Of a stretch of 64,000 bases of DNA, positions 44,101-56,715 are shown one piece after another. Numbering within the stretch: the first letter of the stretch is position 1; each line of letters begins with the position of its first letter. The notes under the pieces were generated by a model. The model saw only the letters and a list, made by a program, of their open reading frames with translations, made no database searches and was not told the DNA's origin. The stretch is from Tubulanus polymorphus (Eukaryota > Nemertea > Palaeonemertea > Tubulaniformes > Tubulanidae), in the NCBI RefSeq assembly GCF_964204645.1, contig NC_134026.1:22648650-22712649 (forward strand), in the 5' to 3' direction. Made by a program: the position numbers and the translations under genes.

Positions 44101-47100
44101 AACTGAAAATCAGTTGTTGCTTCAAATCAGTGGCTTTGGTTGATAAAAGCCCAGTTTACACGATGTTATTACCAGTGAAAGTTTGCATTGGAATCCTGAC
44201 AGTTTTTCACCAATTAATAATCACAACAATCAACCTTCTTTTCTCTGTAGGCACTGGACGGCTGAAAATCTCTTTGCAAACAATTCACCAACACGAAGAG
44301 CTGAAACAGGAATCTGAAGGCGCTGCGCAGATCGCACAAGCCCAAACGCGTATATATAAACGTTCGGCAAGTGAGACTTCGGTACCGAGTCAAACTCAAC
44401 ATACAGTCACCATGCAGTCGTCTTCGATTCATCAAAATGACACGATACACCATGATCAAAAGTTCAGCCTCCAACAGAGCGTCGCTCATAGTTCGGAGAT
44501 CATGCTAGGACAGATTAAGATTTTCAAAACGGGCACAATGGACGAGCAATACGTGGCATTGCGTCAGTGTTTTAAGTTAATCGTACAGGCTTGGATGGTG
44601 CCGCAGTACGGTAGAGACTACGCATCCGCTTTATGCGATGTTCTCCGTAATGCCGGCGCTCTCGAGATACTGGTCGAAAACTGTTGGTCGTCGAACCGCG
44701 ACATCAAGCTTGAATCGGCGCGTCTGTTAGAACAGTCGCTGACGACTGAAAATCGCGACCGCATCGTCAAAGTCGGACTCGAGCAAGTCGTCAAAATGTC
44801 ATGCGTTGTCAAGGATGATACGGAACTGGCGAGAGCTAGCACGGGTATCATCGAAAACCTATTCAAACATTCAGAGAATACGTGTGCACGTGTCATAGCT
44901 CTCGGCGGCTTGAATTCGTTACTGTATTCTTGCCGCAGTCGCGATAAAATGACTCTTAGACACTGTGCGGTCGCACTCGCCAACTTGGCGATTTACGGGG
45001 GCCCTGAAAATCAACACGAAATGATAAAACACAACGCCTCCGAGTGGTTGTTCCCATTGGCATTTAGTCGTGATGACAGCATTCGCTACTACGCTTGTCT
45101 TGCCATCATAATCCTGAGCGCGAACAAGGAAATTGAGGTGGCCGTCGTGAATTCGGGGACATTAGGACTCGTGCAGCCATTTATCATGTCCCATACACCG
45201 GCCGATTTCGCCCACAGTGACTCGCAACATCTGCACGGTCGAGCGAAAGGATGGCTCCAACGACTCGTCACCGTGTTAGAAAGCAAACGAGAAGAAGCCC
45301 AGAGTCTGGCCGCTTTTCATTTCGCTATGGAAGCCGAAATTAAGAAGGAACAAGGAAAACTACATGTAAGTATCGACAATCAGTTTCAATATACGCTAAA
45401 ATATGTTTCGGATTTCGTTCGACTATCCTTGTTTCGATATTCAACACTGAACAAAGAATATCCATTGGCTGATTTTACTCGATGTATTGTTGGCATCATT
45501 TGTGCGATGTTGTCCCGCAGCCAAGCCAAGCCCAGCCCAGCCCAGCATGTGATGCGCAACTTTCTTTTCTTTTCAAAAATTGCGTGTTGAAGGAGTCGGT
45601 ACGTTGAACCATTAGATTCATCTTTCGTGCACTTTATGATTCATTTTCGTTGTCTTATGAACAATCAGAACATTCTGTATTTCCCATATAATTTTCTTCC
45701 TTACCTTCCATCTTAAATTGCCTCCATTTTTGTTCATATGCTAGATAAATCTGTTTTTATCATAATTTGTGTCTGTTCTGTGTATTAAACAAGTATCATT
45801 TTTCAAATCTTTGCATTCTCCGATCGTGATCAATTGCCATAGCATTCTAGCTGTTTATTCACTCGAGCTGCTAATTATCTCCAATCTCTAGTGCCTCAAA
45901 GAATTTTCATTTGAAGAAGAATTATTCAGTAGAATCATATCATTAGCCTCTTCCTCTGTAAATGTTTGACCAAATAGAATAATGGAATTGTATTTATGTT
46001 CAGTAAATGTGAAATAAACAATACAGATTTTGATCTGAAACGTCTGTAATGGAAAATATCCCAAGTACCAAAATATTATACGCTTTAGATGTTTTACGTT
46101 CAGCAAATGATATCAAAAATACATTAATTTCTAATATATGTTGTATACCTAACTAATTAGTTAAGAATTGTAAACCTCTCATATGTGTCAACATTATCAA
46201 CCGTAAGTAGAGAATAAATAATAGTTCCACTCGGTTTGAAATATATCAATACTTTAAGATACGGTACTTTTTCGATTGAAATACAAATCTCTTTTAACTC
46301 TATTTGATTACGTTTTAGCTCGCGCAAAAGTCCTAATACCAATAAGGATCAGACATATCATTCAAGGTTTCGTTCGTTTTAGATTTTCAAAGATATTGGA
46401 GCGATTGAACCACTGAAACGAGTAGCGAGCAGTCCAAACGCTCTTGCTTCTAAATTTGCTAGTCAAGCATTGTCGATAATCGGTGAAGAGGTTCCGTATA
46501 AATTGTCTCAACAAGTTCCTCTTTGGTCTGAAGAAGATGTTCAATACTGGTTAGGCCGGGTAAGTGATTGCCTTGAAAAAAGCAATGAAAAAAGTTGTAA
46601 TAATAAAACGATGAAAAATTTCAAGTGCCATTTTTCCGCAATTATGTCGTCATTGACATTCTTTCGAAGATATTAGTCTGTGTTCAATTCTGGTTTGACT
46701 TGTTAGGTTGGCTTTAGTGAATATGAAGATTCATTTGTTCGATGTCGCGTTGATGGCGACCTACTCCTCATGTTAACGGATGAAAGCTTAAGAGATGACG
46801 TCGGTATGGAAAATGGACTCATTCGAAAGAGGTGAATATTGAGCGCTATTCCTGGCCAATTGCCAGAATATAGATGTTCTACATGAAGCTTCTTTGTATC
46901 ATGTTAGACGGTTAAATGAATTTTTATGAAAATGAGTTTTAAGTTGCAAGCACCTGCTAAAGTGCACTCACCTGTTACTGATTTACAGATTCATGAAAGA
47001 GGTGAAGAAACTGAAGATGACGTCAGACTATAGGTCATGTGACCCGACGAAGATCGATCATTGGCTGTTGGAACTCGGTTCTGAGTTCAGTCAGTATACA

Positions 47101-50100
47101 TATCAGATGTTAGCTAGCGGTATTGATAAGCAGATACTGCCATATATTCACGACGATAACTTAAAGAACGACTGCAGTATCGTGAATGGTATTCACCGCA
47201 TGAAAATTATCTATGCGATAAAAAGTAAGTGACTACGAATCCTATGCCGGGTGTAGGTTTCTCACTATAAGTAACTTGTAAAAAGATTGATTTCTTTGTT
47301 CAAATGATGACTCACTCTCTTCCCTGGATTCCACATCTACCCCTTTCTTCATCAAGCATGATTCACATCATCAAAATCGTCTTTATAATCGTATTGCCGG
47401 GCTACAGTTATTAACAAGAAATTGAATTTACATTAATGGACTTATTTTGATTGAGCCGTTGTTGTTATTTGTACTAATTTGAATAAGTAATGCTTCTCCT
47501 CAGTTATTATATTCATTATACCGGGTATCTACTTACGGTATATTGCAATGGTATCAGAGAGTGCTAAACGATGTATTTCATAAACTCTGGCATGCTTGGA
47601 TTCCACGCTTCAAAACCTGATTCTCATTTCATTTTGATATGCTTACATATTCCCTCAGACCAATTCAAATATGATTGATTTGCTAATTGTATTGTTTTGC
47701 TTGCTTTTCTGCTCCACAGAAGGTCATTCCGGAAAAGTTGCTACAACCTTTAAGCCAGGTATATTTTCTGTCAATCGTGTACACATATGAAGAAATTGTG
47801 TTGTACATTGACGATTATCTGTAGGAATCCCTTATCTATCTTGTAAATGTATGATTTGTAATGACTGATCTCTGTGTCCCCTTGTAAAGGTATCAGTTGT
47901 TTTGATTGATATTGATCTCTGAAATGCAGTATAGATACCGGGTATGCATTCTTCTGGCATTCAGAAAAAGAAAATGCTTATCACTAAATTCTATCAAAGG
48001 ATATTTTAGCTCGGCACTAAATGCGCATGCACACTTTCTAACAAACCGGTAGATATTTTGTGGCTGCTATAATATTCTATACATGTTATACTGCTGTTTC
48101 GATCATATACTCTTAACTTCAATTCATCTACATTTTTATGTTTTTAACATTTTCATTCTTAGTCACATGTGTTAATAATCCTGTCGTATCCTGAATCATC
48201 TAATTGTCAATTGGATCCTGGTTTATTGAAGGATACCAAAGTGGATGTTGTGCACTATTCTATCTAAATCTTATCCCATCATCTGTTTGTGGTTTCATAC
48301 TCTAAAATTGCATGAATCTGTTTATTTAGTTTCACTTTTGGCCTCTTTTTTGATCTCATTCCCTACTAAATTTTCATCATGGGGAAGTTTCCAGTCAACG
48401 ATGGTGTGGATTTTATTTATAGACTTGCGCACATCATACTCAGGTACACCTACCGGTGTTTCAGAGGTGGATGGACCCCAAGCAAAACCGATAGATGTCT
48501 TTATCAGTTATAGACGTTCCAATGGTTCACAGTTGGCAAGGTAATAATTACTCGTCACTGTAAATTGTGCTCTCCATTAAGCTGTCTGAAAAGCGCTAAT
48601 CGTCCTTAGAATTCACCTAATAAGCGTTCTAACAGTAGTTTACACCAGTTTCACCTTGTCATGCTTTCATGAGAAAACTTAATCACTTGACAGAGTCATT
48701 GCCCTCTCTCTAGAAGCTTTTGTTTTTGTTACTTGATGTTAGAAAGAGATCATTGAATAAGTATTGTTCAAGGCATGAAAACTGATAAAACGCTTTTCTT
48801 TTTGTATGTAGTTTGCTGAAAGTTCACCTGCAGCTGCGCGGTTTCACCGTGTTTTTGGATATCGAGCGACTCACAGCTGGCAAGTTTGATGAGAGTTTGT
48901 TGAACAGCGTACGAAATGCTCGCAACTTCCTGCTAGTTCTAACTCCGAACTCTTTAGATCGTTGCCTCGGTGATGATAATCAAAAAGATTGGGTCCACAA
49001 GGTGCGTTCGTATCAAATCAAACCAGAATTTGTCCTATTTCGTTGTCTGTTTCTATTCCAAATGCTTCAATGTAAGATTTTGTGCATTTTCAGGAGATTT
49101 TGTCGGCCCTTGACAGCGGCTGCAATATTGTTCCAGTGATGGATAAATTTGAATGGCCATCACCCGATTCCTTGCCAGAGGACATTCGTAGCGTATCTCG
49201 ATTTAACGGAATTAAGTATGTATAGATGCATTCATTACTTAGCTTTCTCAATCTTTGTCATTGGTAAAGCCTACTGATAAAGTATTTGGTAAATGATTAT
49301 TAGGCCAGCCGTAGGCTGAGCCTATTACTATACAAATGGAGCGAATTTAAATGACATGGTTTCCACACAGAAGGCTCTTTTGCTTGCCAAGTGAGGGCAT
49401 ATTCGAACAAATCACGTATTTAAGCGTAATCCATTCTCGGAATCGTAGCGAGCAGAATTTTGAAATAGGGTCTCATAAAAATGTTTTCTGCATTTTTCAC
49501 GAAAGTTATATCGGGAAAATTTCAATTTTTATCAGCCAATCAGGAAGTTGTGTCTTCCCTGTGATTGGTTTATCTGAAAATATCAGCAGCTGTTCACGTG
49601 AATTATCGCGATTTCATTACTGGCGCTTTTGCGCATGACGTCATGTATCAACACGCGACAATACTTCCGCGTTCGCTACGTGTTCGCTGATTGGCCCATT
49701 TACTGGGAAATTCCACAGAAGCCTAATGTGGTTTGTTACAAGCGCTGTGATTGGCCCGACCCGATTCTGGCATGGCTTTAGCTTAGTGGGTTCGAATCCC
49801 TTGACGGGTGAAGATGATGGATCCTATCAATATCTATTGAAACAAATAAGTTTCCCGGTTTGGCAGCCGCGGATATCTACGGGAAGTGTTCCGGTTCGAT
49901 ATTTCGAGGTTTCTTTGAATTTTGGAGTGATATTGAAATCCGGTAAATACCAGCGGTAGATTGTGAAAACCCATTGCATGATATTTGTATTACTTAATCA
50001 ACGAAAAGCATCGGGGCCGCGCCAGGAGTTTTCGTGATTCAAGTAGCGCAATAGCCTACTTCTTCGTGTTCGTCCACCTCAATTTTCACTCCGCCGATCT

Positions 50101-53100
50101 CTGACACGGCTCTGTCCCCGTCGGCGCTGTGATTCATTTAGGTCTGTCTGCAGAGTTTCCAGAACCTGTCATGTCAGGGCCCAAGACCTGACATGACAGG
50201 TGGGACCTCAGGTGACAGGTCGATTTGCTAAAATGAAAATCGTTATGACTGAACCGAGATAGGCGATTAGAAGATATGATAGGCGCGGATTTAGAACAAA
50301 TGATAGCCGATAAGAAACAAAAAGAACATATCTTAGTGCTTTCTGAATATATTATTCAAAAACAAAAAAGAAACTATGATGTGTTATGAATTCATTTAAG
50401 AATTTATGTTTGTCCGTTTATAAAAAGTTGTTGAACTATATCTCCTTGTATATAATAAAGATGCAATGATGGTGAATGATTTGAGAACATTGAAATAATT
50501 GTTTACAATTTATTTATTTTTAAATTAGACATAACACTGATTAATTAGTGAGACCTCACACGGCAGCTCGCGCCATTTTGCAGAGCTTCGGGACTGCTTG
50601 AAAACTGATGAAATAGAAAAACCTGAACTTTTTATGATCTCTATCTAATGGTGAATGTAAAATTGTATGCTTACCATAGATATATTAAATCTTGAAATAC
50701 TATAAAACAATAATTTTGAAGCGAGACCTCACACTGCAACGCGCGCCATTTTTCAGATTTTCTCGGGACCTGAGGTGACAGGTCTGCATCAAAACTGATG
50801 AAATGAAGGAAAACATTAATTTTTATGGTCTCTTTATAGTAAAGAGTATAATATAAATTGCTAACCATGGATAGAATTAATCTTAAGTTACTATAAAACA
50901 ATAATTATGAAGCGAGACCTCACACGGCAGCTCGCGCCATTTTGCAGAGCTTCTCGGGACCTGAGGTGACAGGTCTGCATTAAAACTGATGAAATGAAGG
51001 AAAACATTAATTTTTATGGTCTCTTTATAGTAAAGAGTATAATATAAATTGCTAACCATAGATAGAGTTAATCTTAAGTTACTGTAAAACAATAATTTTG
51101 AAGCGAGACCTCACACGGCAGCTCGCGCCATTTTGCAGAGCTTCTCAGGACCTGTGGTGACAGGTCTGTATTAAAACTGATGAAATGAAGGAAAACATTA
51201 ATTTTTATGGTCTCTTTATAGTAAAGAGTATAATATAAATTGCTAACCATGGATAGAATTAATCTTAAGTTACTATAAAACAATAATTATGAAGCGAGGC
51301 CTCACACGGCAGCTCGCGCCATTTTGCAGAGCTTCTCGAGACCTGAGGTGACAGGTCTGCATTAAAACTGATGAAATGGAAAAAACCTCACTTTTTATGG
51401 TATCTTTATAGTTATGAATATAATATAGATTGCTAACCATGGATAGAATTAATCTTAAGTTACTATAAAACAACAATTATGAAGCGAGACCTCACACGGC
51501 AGCTCGCGCCATTTTGCAGAGCTTCTCGGGACCTGTGGTGACAGGTCTGCACTAAAACTGATGAAATGGAAAAAACTTTACTTTTTATAACCTTTATATA
51601 GTAATAAGTATAATATAAATTGCTAACCATGGATAGAGTTAATCTTAAGTTACCATAAAACAATAATTATGAAGCGAGACCTCACACGGCAGCTCGCGCC
51701 ATTTTGCAGAGCTTCTCGGGACCTGAGGTGACAGGTCTGCATTAAAACTGATGAAATGAAGGAAAACTTTAATTTTTATGGTCTCTTTATAGTAATGAAT
51801 ATAATAAAGATTGCTAACCATGGATATAGTTAATCTTAAGTTACTATAAAACAATAATTTTGAAGCGAGACCTCACACGGCAGCTCGCGCCATTTTGCAG
51901 AGCTTCTCGAGACCTGAGGTGACAGGTCTGCATTAAAACTGATGAAATGGAAAAAACCTCACTTTTTATGGTATCTTTATAGTAATGAATATAATATAGA
52001 TTGCTAACCATGGATAGAATTAATCTTAAGTTACTATAAAACAACAATTATGAAGCGAGACCTCACACGGCAGCTCGCGCCATTTTGCAGAGCTTCTCGG
52101 GACCTGTGGTGACAGGTCTGCACTAAAACTGATGAAATGGAAAAAACTTTACTTTTTATAACCTTTATATAGTAATAAGTATAATATAAATTGCTAACCA
52201 TGGATAGAGTTAATCTTAAGTTACCATAAAACAATAATTATGAAGCGAGACCTCACACGGCAGCTCGCGCCATTTTGCAGAGCTTCTCGGGACCTGAGGT
52301 GACAGGTCTGCATTAAAACTGATGAAATGAAGGAAAACTTTAATTTTTATGGTCTCTTTATAGTAATGAATATAATAAAGATTGCTAACCATGGATATAG
52401 TTAATCTTAAGTTACTATAAAACAATAATTTTGAAGCGAGACCTCACACGGCAGCTCCCGCCATTTTGCAGAGCTTATCGAGACCTGTGGTGACAGGTCT
52501 GCATTAAAACTGATGAAATGAAGGAAAACATTAATTTTTATGGTCTCCTTATAGTAAAGAGTATAATATAAATTGCTAACCATGGATAGAATTAATCTTA
52601 AGTTACCATAAAACAATAATTATGAAGCGAGACCTCACACGGCAGCTCGCGCCATTTTGCAGAGCTTCTCGGGACCTGAGGTGACAGGTCTGCATTAAAA
52701 CTGATGAAATGAAGGAAAACTTTAATTTTTATGGTCTCTTTATAGTAATGAATATAATATAGATTGCTAACCATGGATAGAATTAATCTTAAGTTACTAT
52801 AAAACAACAATTATGAAGCGAGACCTCACACGGCAGCTCGCGCCATTTTGCAGAGCTTCTCGGGACCTGTGGTGACAGGTCTGCACTAAAACTGATGAAA
52901 TGGAAAAAACTTTACTTTTTATAACCTTTATATAGTAATAAGTATAATATAAATTGCTAACCATGGATAGAGTTTATCTTAAGTTACCATAAAACAATAA
53001 TTATGAAGCGAGACCTCACACGGCAGCTCGCGCCATTTTGCAGAGCTTCTCGGGACCTGAGGTGACAGGTCTGCATTAAAACTGATGAAATGAAGGAAAA

Positions 53101-56100
53101 CTTTAATTTTTATGGTCTCTTTATAGTAATGAATATAATAAAGATTGCTAACCATGGATAGAGTTAATCTTAAGTTACCATAAAACAATAATTATGAAGC
53201 GAGACCTCACACGGCAGCTCGCGCCATTTTGCAGAGCTTCTCGGGACCTGAGGTGACAGGTCTGCATTAAAACTGATGAAATGAAGGAAAACTTTAATTT
53301 TTATGGTCTCTTTATAGTAATGAATATAATAAAGATTGCTAACCATGGATATAGTTAATCTTAAGTTACTATAAAACAATAATTTTGAAGCGAGACCTCA
53401 CACGGCAGCTCGCGCCATTTTGCAGAGCTTCTCGAGACCTGTGGTGACAGGTCTGCATTAAAACTGATGAAATGAAGGAAAACATTAATTTTTATGGTCT
53501 CTTTATAGTAAAGAGTATAATATAAATTGCTAACCATGGATAGAATTAATCTTAAGTTACTATAAAACAATAATTATGAAGCGAGACCTCACACGGCAGC
53601 TCGCGCCATTTTGCAGAGCTTCTCGGGACCTGAGGTGACAGGTCTGCATTAAAACTGATGAAATGAAGGAAAACATTAATTTTTATGGTCTCTTTATAGT
53701 AAAGAGTATAATATAAATTGCTAACCATGGATAGAATTAATCTTAAGTTACTATAAAACAATAATTTTGAAGCGAGACCTCACACGGCAGCTCGCGCCAT
53801 TTTGCAGAGCTTCTCGAGACCTGTGGTGACAGGTCTCCATTTAAACTGATGAAATGGGAAAAACTTTAATTTTTATGGTCTCTTTATAGTAATGAATATA
53901 ATAAAGATGGCTAACCATGGATATAGTTAATCTTAAGTTACTATAAAACAATAATTATGAAGCGAGACCTCACACGGCAGCTCGCGCCATTTTGCAGAGC
54001 TTATCGAGACCTGTGGTGACAGGTCTGCACTAAAACTGATGAAATGGAAAAAACTTTACTTTTTATAACCATTATATAGTAATAAGTATAATATAAATTG
54101 CTAACCATGGATAGAGTTAATCTTAAGTTACCATAAAACAATAATTATGAAGCGAGACCTCACACGGCAGCTCGCGCCATTTTGCAGAGCTTCTCGGGAC
54201 CTGAGGTGACAGGTCTGCATTAAAACTGATGAAATGAAGGAAAACTTTAATTTTTATGGTCTCTTTATAGTAATGAATATAATAAAGATTGCTAACCATG
54301 GATATAGTTAATCTTAAGTTACTATAAAACAATAATTTTGAAGCGAGACCTCACACGGCAGCTCGCGCCATTTTGCAGAGCTTCTCGGGACCTGTGGCGA
54401 CAGGTCTGCATTAAAACTGATATAGATAGAAAAAAAACTTCATGCTTTAAATTGATGAGTTGATTTAAAATCAGTCTCAATAAAATCAGTCTCTATATTG
54501 CATTCGGCTCTTTTACATGTACATCATAAAGACAATGAATATAAATAGTGAGACTTCAGGACAGTGAGGAGTGTTGCCGAACTGTGATAGTGAGCAGATA
54601 ATTTTCAGTGTCTTATTGCGGAAACGAAATATCAAGACCTCGATTCATCTAGCGAAAATATTCTCTTATAATGTGCTCTTACTTCTACATTAATTAATTC
54701 ATCTATGCCTGAAACTTATTTTTTCCCATACAGAAATAAGTCATAGTTTACACATAAATATTTTCTTCTTATAAATCAACCTTTCAAATGAATTATTTGT
54801 CAGAACATTTTCCTTATCGTTATTGTTGAATCATTTTCGATATTTACGACGGATCAGAATATTCATTCAACTCAAAATGTTCTTCCATTCGTCTAGCACA
54901 TGCCTAGATATTTCGCCGTTTCGTCAAATATTGTCATGAGTTTGGGTTTTTTCGGGACCTGACATGACAGGTTCTGGAAATTCTGCAGACAGACATCAAT
55001 CCTGTGATTGCACTTTCGTACCACCAACATTTTTTATTTCTATATCAGGGAGGTCTGGAGAATAAAAAAGTCAGAATTTGGATATCACATAGGCCTGATT
55101 TCATCGAATAAGTCGACCATGGTCGTTACGTTTCCGTACTTATTACCACCTAAAACCGTCTGAACAATTTTGTCACAACCAACATTTCGTTTACAGAAAT
55201 CAGGTGTTCACGTGAATCCGCGGTATCGTCTACTGTTTTACTTCCGGGTTTTATTTTAAGATTTAAAATTGTATTTCAAGATCGATTTCTATGAAATCTT
55301 TAGTTGATTTGGTGTTTGGGAGGAATTTTTATTTGCTCTACAGAAAATTCATCCTTGACAATTGCGCAAGGTTCGCGAAAAAAAGGTTTTACCAAATCGG
55401 GTGTATGACCTTGATATGCTAATTAGCCATGTGCCCGAATTGCAAATTCAATCAAATTTTATTCTGCCAAAAAATGTTAAATACAATTCGCTTTCCGAGA
55501 GTTAATGGTATGCTGCATGGAACAAAGTTGTTTTGAGATGGGTCTTGAAGCTATTGAGGTTGAGAGATAACCATCTAGATAGTTCGTGAGAGTTCCAAAG
55601 TTTTGAAGACGCTTCAACGCAATGTCTTGATATTTGTTTTATACGTGTATCTACCCTAGACACATCTTCAGGCCAAAAACTGGCCCTGTCAGATTCAAGA
55701 TGGCCGACTGGCAGCCATTGTTGTTCGCCAAAATCAGCACTTTTTACACATTTTTGAAGTTTTCGAGGGAAATTTTGAAGACACTTTTATCAATAACCTT
55801 GATCATTCGTATATATTTGTATCCCCCGAGGGCCCATCGGCATGAGAAAAATTGAGTCGATCGGACTCAAGATGGCCGTACTGTGACCTTTTTTGTTCCC
55901 AAAAATGTCAATTTTGGCCTGAATTCTGAGTACTGTAGCTTTCTAATGGTGCGCCATGTTTCATTGCAATTTGTAATGGGTATTCTTTGGAAAGGGATCT
56001 TTTATATCCGAGAGGGTATTTTTGACCAGGCAATTATGACGCACTTGGCAGCCATCTTGGGGTCATCTGTACTCATTCGTAGGTGGAAAAAAAGTTTTTC

Positions 56101-56715
56101 CACATCATAATTGATACTTAAGCATATTTTGCTACTATAATCAATTGGAAAGTTGTAGCTCATGACATGTTCTATGATCGAGGTGAGTTTCAAGCTCATT
56201 GGTTTTTTTTATGGCCACCAGGGGGCGTTGAACAATACAATAACTTAGTATTTCTATATTACATTCGTTCCTGCTGTCTGTGTTAACACACGATTTTACT
56301 ATGTAAATGATATTGAGCAGGGAGTGTATATTGATAAATATAACCCACAGATTACATCATTTATAAAAAGCAAATCTGACAGGCTGGCCATTGTGCCCCT
56401 TGGGGCTCTTGTTTCTAATATGTAGCGTTATCTTCCAGGTGGATTCATGATTATCAAGATGCTTGTGTTGATAAACTAGAACGATTTTTACGCGGCGAGT
56501 CGCTGGGTGTCGACGAGAAAGCCTTGCGTGCGTTCAGCCCTCCTAATACGTTATCGTGTGAGCCGCCGATGCAGAAAAGTCTGTCGAAAGGAAGTAGCTT
56601 CAATTCAACGTGCGACAACACTCAATGTCGTTGGAGTAGTGACGATCTTGACCACGAATCGGAGACTGGACATAGTCGTGAAACTAGTCCCGATGAGGGC
56701 GCTTCATCAGTTTAA
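38195..56715 (+). CDS. SARM1: SARM1, TIR-domain NAD+ hydrolase (ARM-SAM-SAM-TIR)
   Basis: Cleaves NAD+ and drives programmed axon degeneration; also an innate-immune adaptor. Exons for form A: 38195-38498, 44251-45365, 46383-46559, 46707-46831, 46989-47224, 47720-47758, 48444-48540, 48812-49001, 49094-49215, 56439-56715; all GT-AG and phase-consistent, 2682 nt, 893 aa. The exon at 38118 follows acceptor TTTGCAG and the first in-frame ATG is 38195. Domains: autoinhibitory ARM repeats (44251-46490; [15 protein letters not shown] fits the allosteric pocket, [30 protein letters not shown]), SAM1 ([14 protein letters not shown] to [10 protein letters not shown]), SAM2 (46989-47224), TIR ([15 protein letters not shown] to [13 protein letters not shown]). 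The catalytic Glu after DWVHK, equivalent to human E642, is the first codon of exon 49094 (GAG). The C-terminal tail is Ser/Asp-rich. Confidence 0.96.
38602..40430. other. SARM1 intron and probable form B promoter
   Basis: No conserved coding sequence recognised. Microsatellite-like GATGATGATGGTGATGATGA at about 39300. The last 250 bp before 40431 probably contain the form B promoter and 5' UTR. Confidence 0.4.
40431..40815 (+). CDS. SARM1: SARM1 alternative first coding exon (form B)
   Basis: ATG at 40431, 128 codons plus one base, ending GATGAGG|GTAAGAA. It has no obvious acceptor upstream and so probably its own promoter. Splice phase is the same as the 38195-38498 exon, so it joins in frame to 44251 and gives a form of about 920 aa. 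The peptide is extremely Ser/Thr/Lys-rich ([17 protein letters not shown] start), low-complexity, with no domain. That it belongs to SARM1 is inferred from phase and position. Confidence 0.72.
40816..44250. other. SARM1 intron 1
   Basis: 3.4 kb, AT-rich, with a short (TA)n at about 41190 and a GTGGTG run at about 42465-42490. No exon, RNA gene or transposon recognised. Confidence 0.5.
45366..46382. other. SARM1 intron
   Basis: About 1 kb. A short CAGCC tandem run lies at about 45520-45546. Nothing else recognised. Confidence 0.5.
47720..47758 (+). CDS. SARM1: SARM1 39-bp microexon between SAM2 and TIR
   Basis: Flanked by CTCCACAG and GTATATTT, it adds 13 residues ([13 protein letters not shown]) to the SAM2-TIR linker. 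Both splice junctions are phase 1, so including or skipping it keeps the frame: a likely cassette exon. Neighbouring intron DNA (47225-47719, 47759-48443) shows nothing else. Confidence 0.65.
49277..50120. repeat. Dispersed-repeat-like segment with tRNA-like B box
   Basis: Begins near the imperfect palindrome TAGGCCAGCCGTAGGCTGAGCCTA and is richer in CpG than the intron around it. It contains a pol III B-box-like word GTGGGTTCGAATCCC (about 49788-49802) framed by ACCCG/CGGGT. GCTGATTGGCCC and GTGATTGGCCC occur 60 bp apart. No cloverleaf closes. Probably a SINE or composite repeat in the last SARM1 intron. Confidence 0.4.
50547..54425. repeat. Satellite B: about 21 tandem monomers of about 190 bp
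   Basis: The word CCTCACACGGCAGCTCGCGCC recurs about every 190 bp from about 50555 to about 54350 (monomers about 182-199 bp). The first two or three copies are the most diverged. A 3-monomer higher-order period of 571 bp is visible at 51463/52034 and 51645/52216. Each monomer contains GGGACCTGAGGTGACAGGTC, similar to the element's terminal GGGACCTGACATGACAGGTT. Short minus-strand open frames of 66-70 codons recur in every monomer; they are a product of repetition. Confidence 0.95.
54430..54950. other. Non-repetitive right arm of the satellite B element
   Basis: AT-rich, no coding capacity, between the last monomer and the right terminal repeat. Confidence 0.55.
55280..56435. repeat. Dispersed-repeat-like segment in the last SARM1 intron
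   Basis: Repeated words TCAAGATGGCCG (55698, 55868) and the inverted GGCAGCCATCTTGG (about 56049), with GCCACCAGGGGGCG at about 56214. This looks like an old, non-coding DNA element with internal repeats. The borders are not clear. Confidence 0.35.

Larger units (their letters stand above)
50135..55001. mobile_element. 4.87-kb inverted-repeat element carrying satellite B, in the last SARM1 intron
   Basis: Terminal inverted repeats of about 44 bp: left 50135-50180 and right about 54955-55001, sharing GTCTGTCTGCAG and TTTCCAGAACCTGTCATGTC in the same order with few mismatches. Flanked by the 8-bp direct duplication CTGTGATT (50127-50134 and 55002-55009). The left end also forms a perfect 15-bp hairpin (ACCTGTCATGTCAGG, loop, then its complement, about 50166-50203). 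No transposase is encoded; most of the element is a tandem array. An 8-bp duplication is compatible with hAT- or Merlin-like mechanisms, but the ends match no family I can name. Confidence 0.8.

Noticed and set aside
44130-44250. ATG at 44130 as the SARM1 start
   Set aside because: A clear acceptor (TTCTCTGTAG) precedes 44251, and two upstream exons match its phase.
49760-49815. tRNA gene near the B box in the SARM1 intron
   Set aside because: Too short between the closing pairs for a full cloverleaf, with no recognisable anticodon arm.
50671-54332. Series of 66-70 codon minus-strand open frames as a protein family
   Set aside because: They coincide one per satellite monomer, read through its AT-rich part, and vary with monomer indels without a coding-type pattern.
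50547-54425. CRISPR-like array
   Set aside because: The repeats are contiguous 190-bp monomers with no unique spacers, in a eukaryotic intron.
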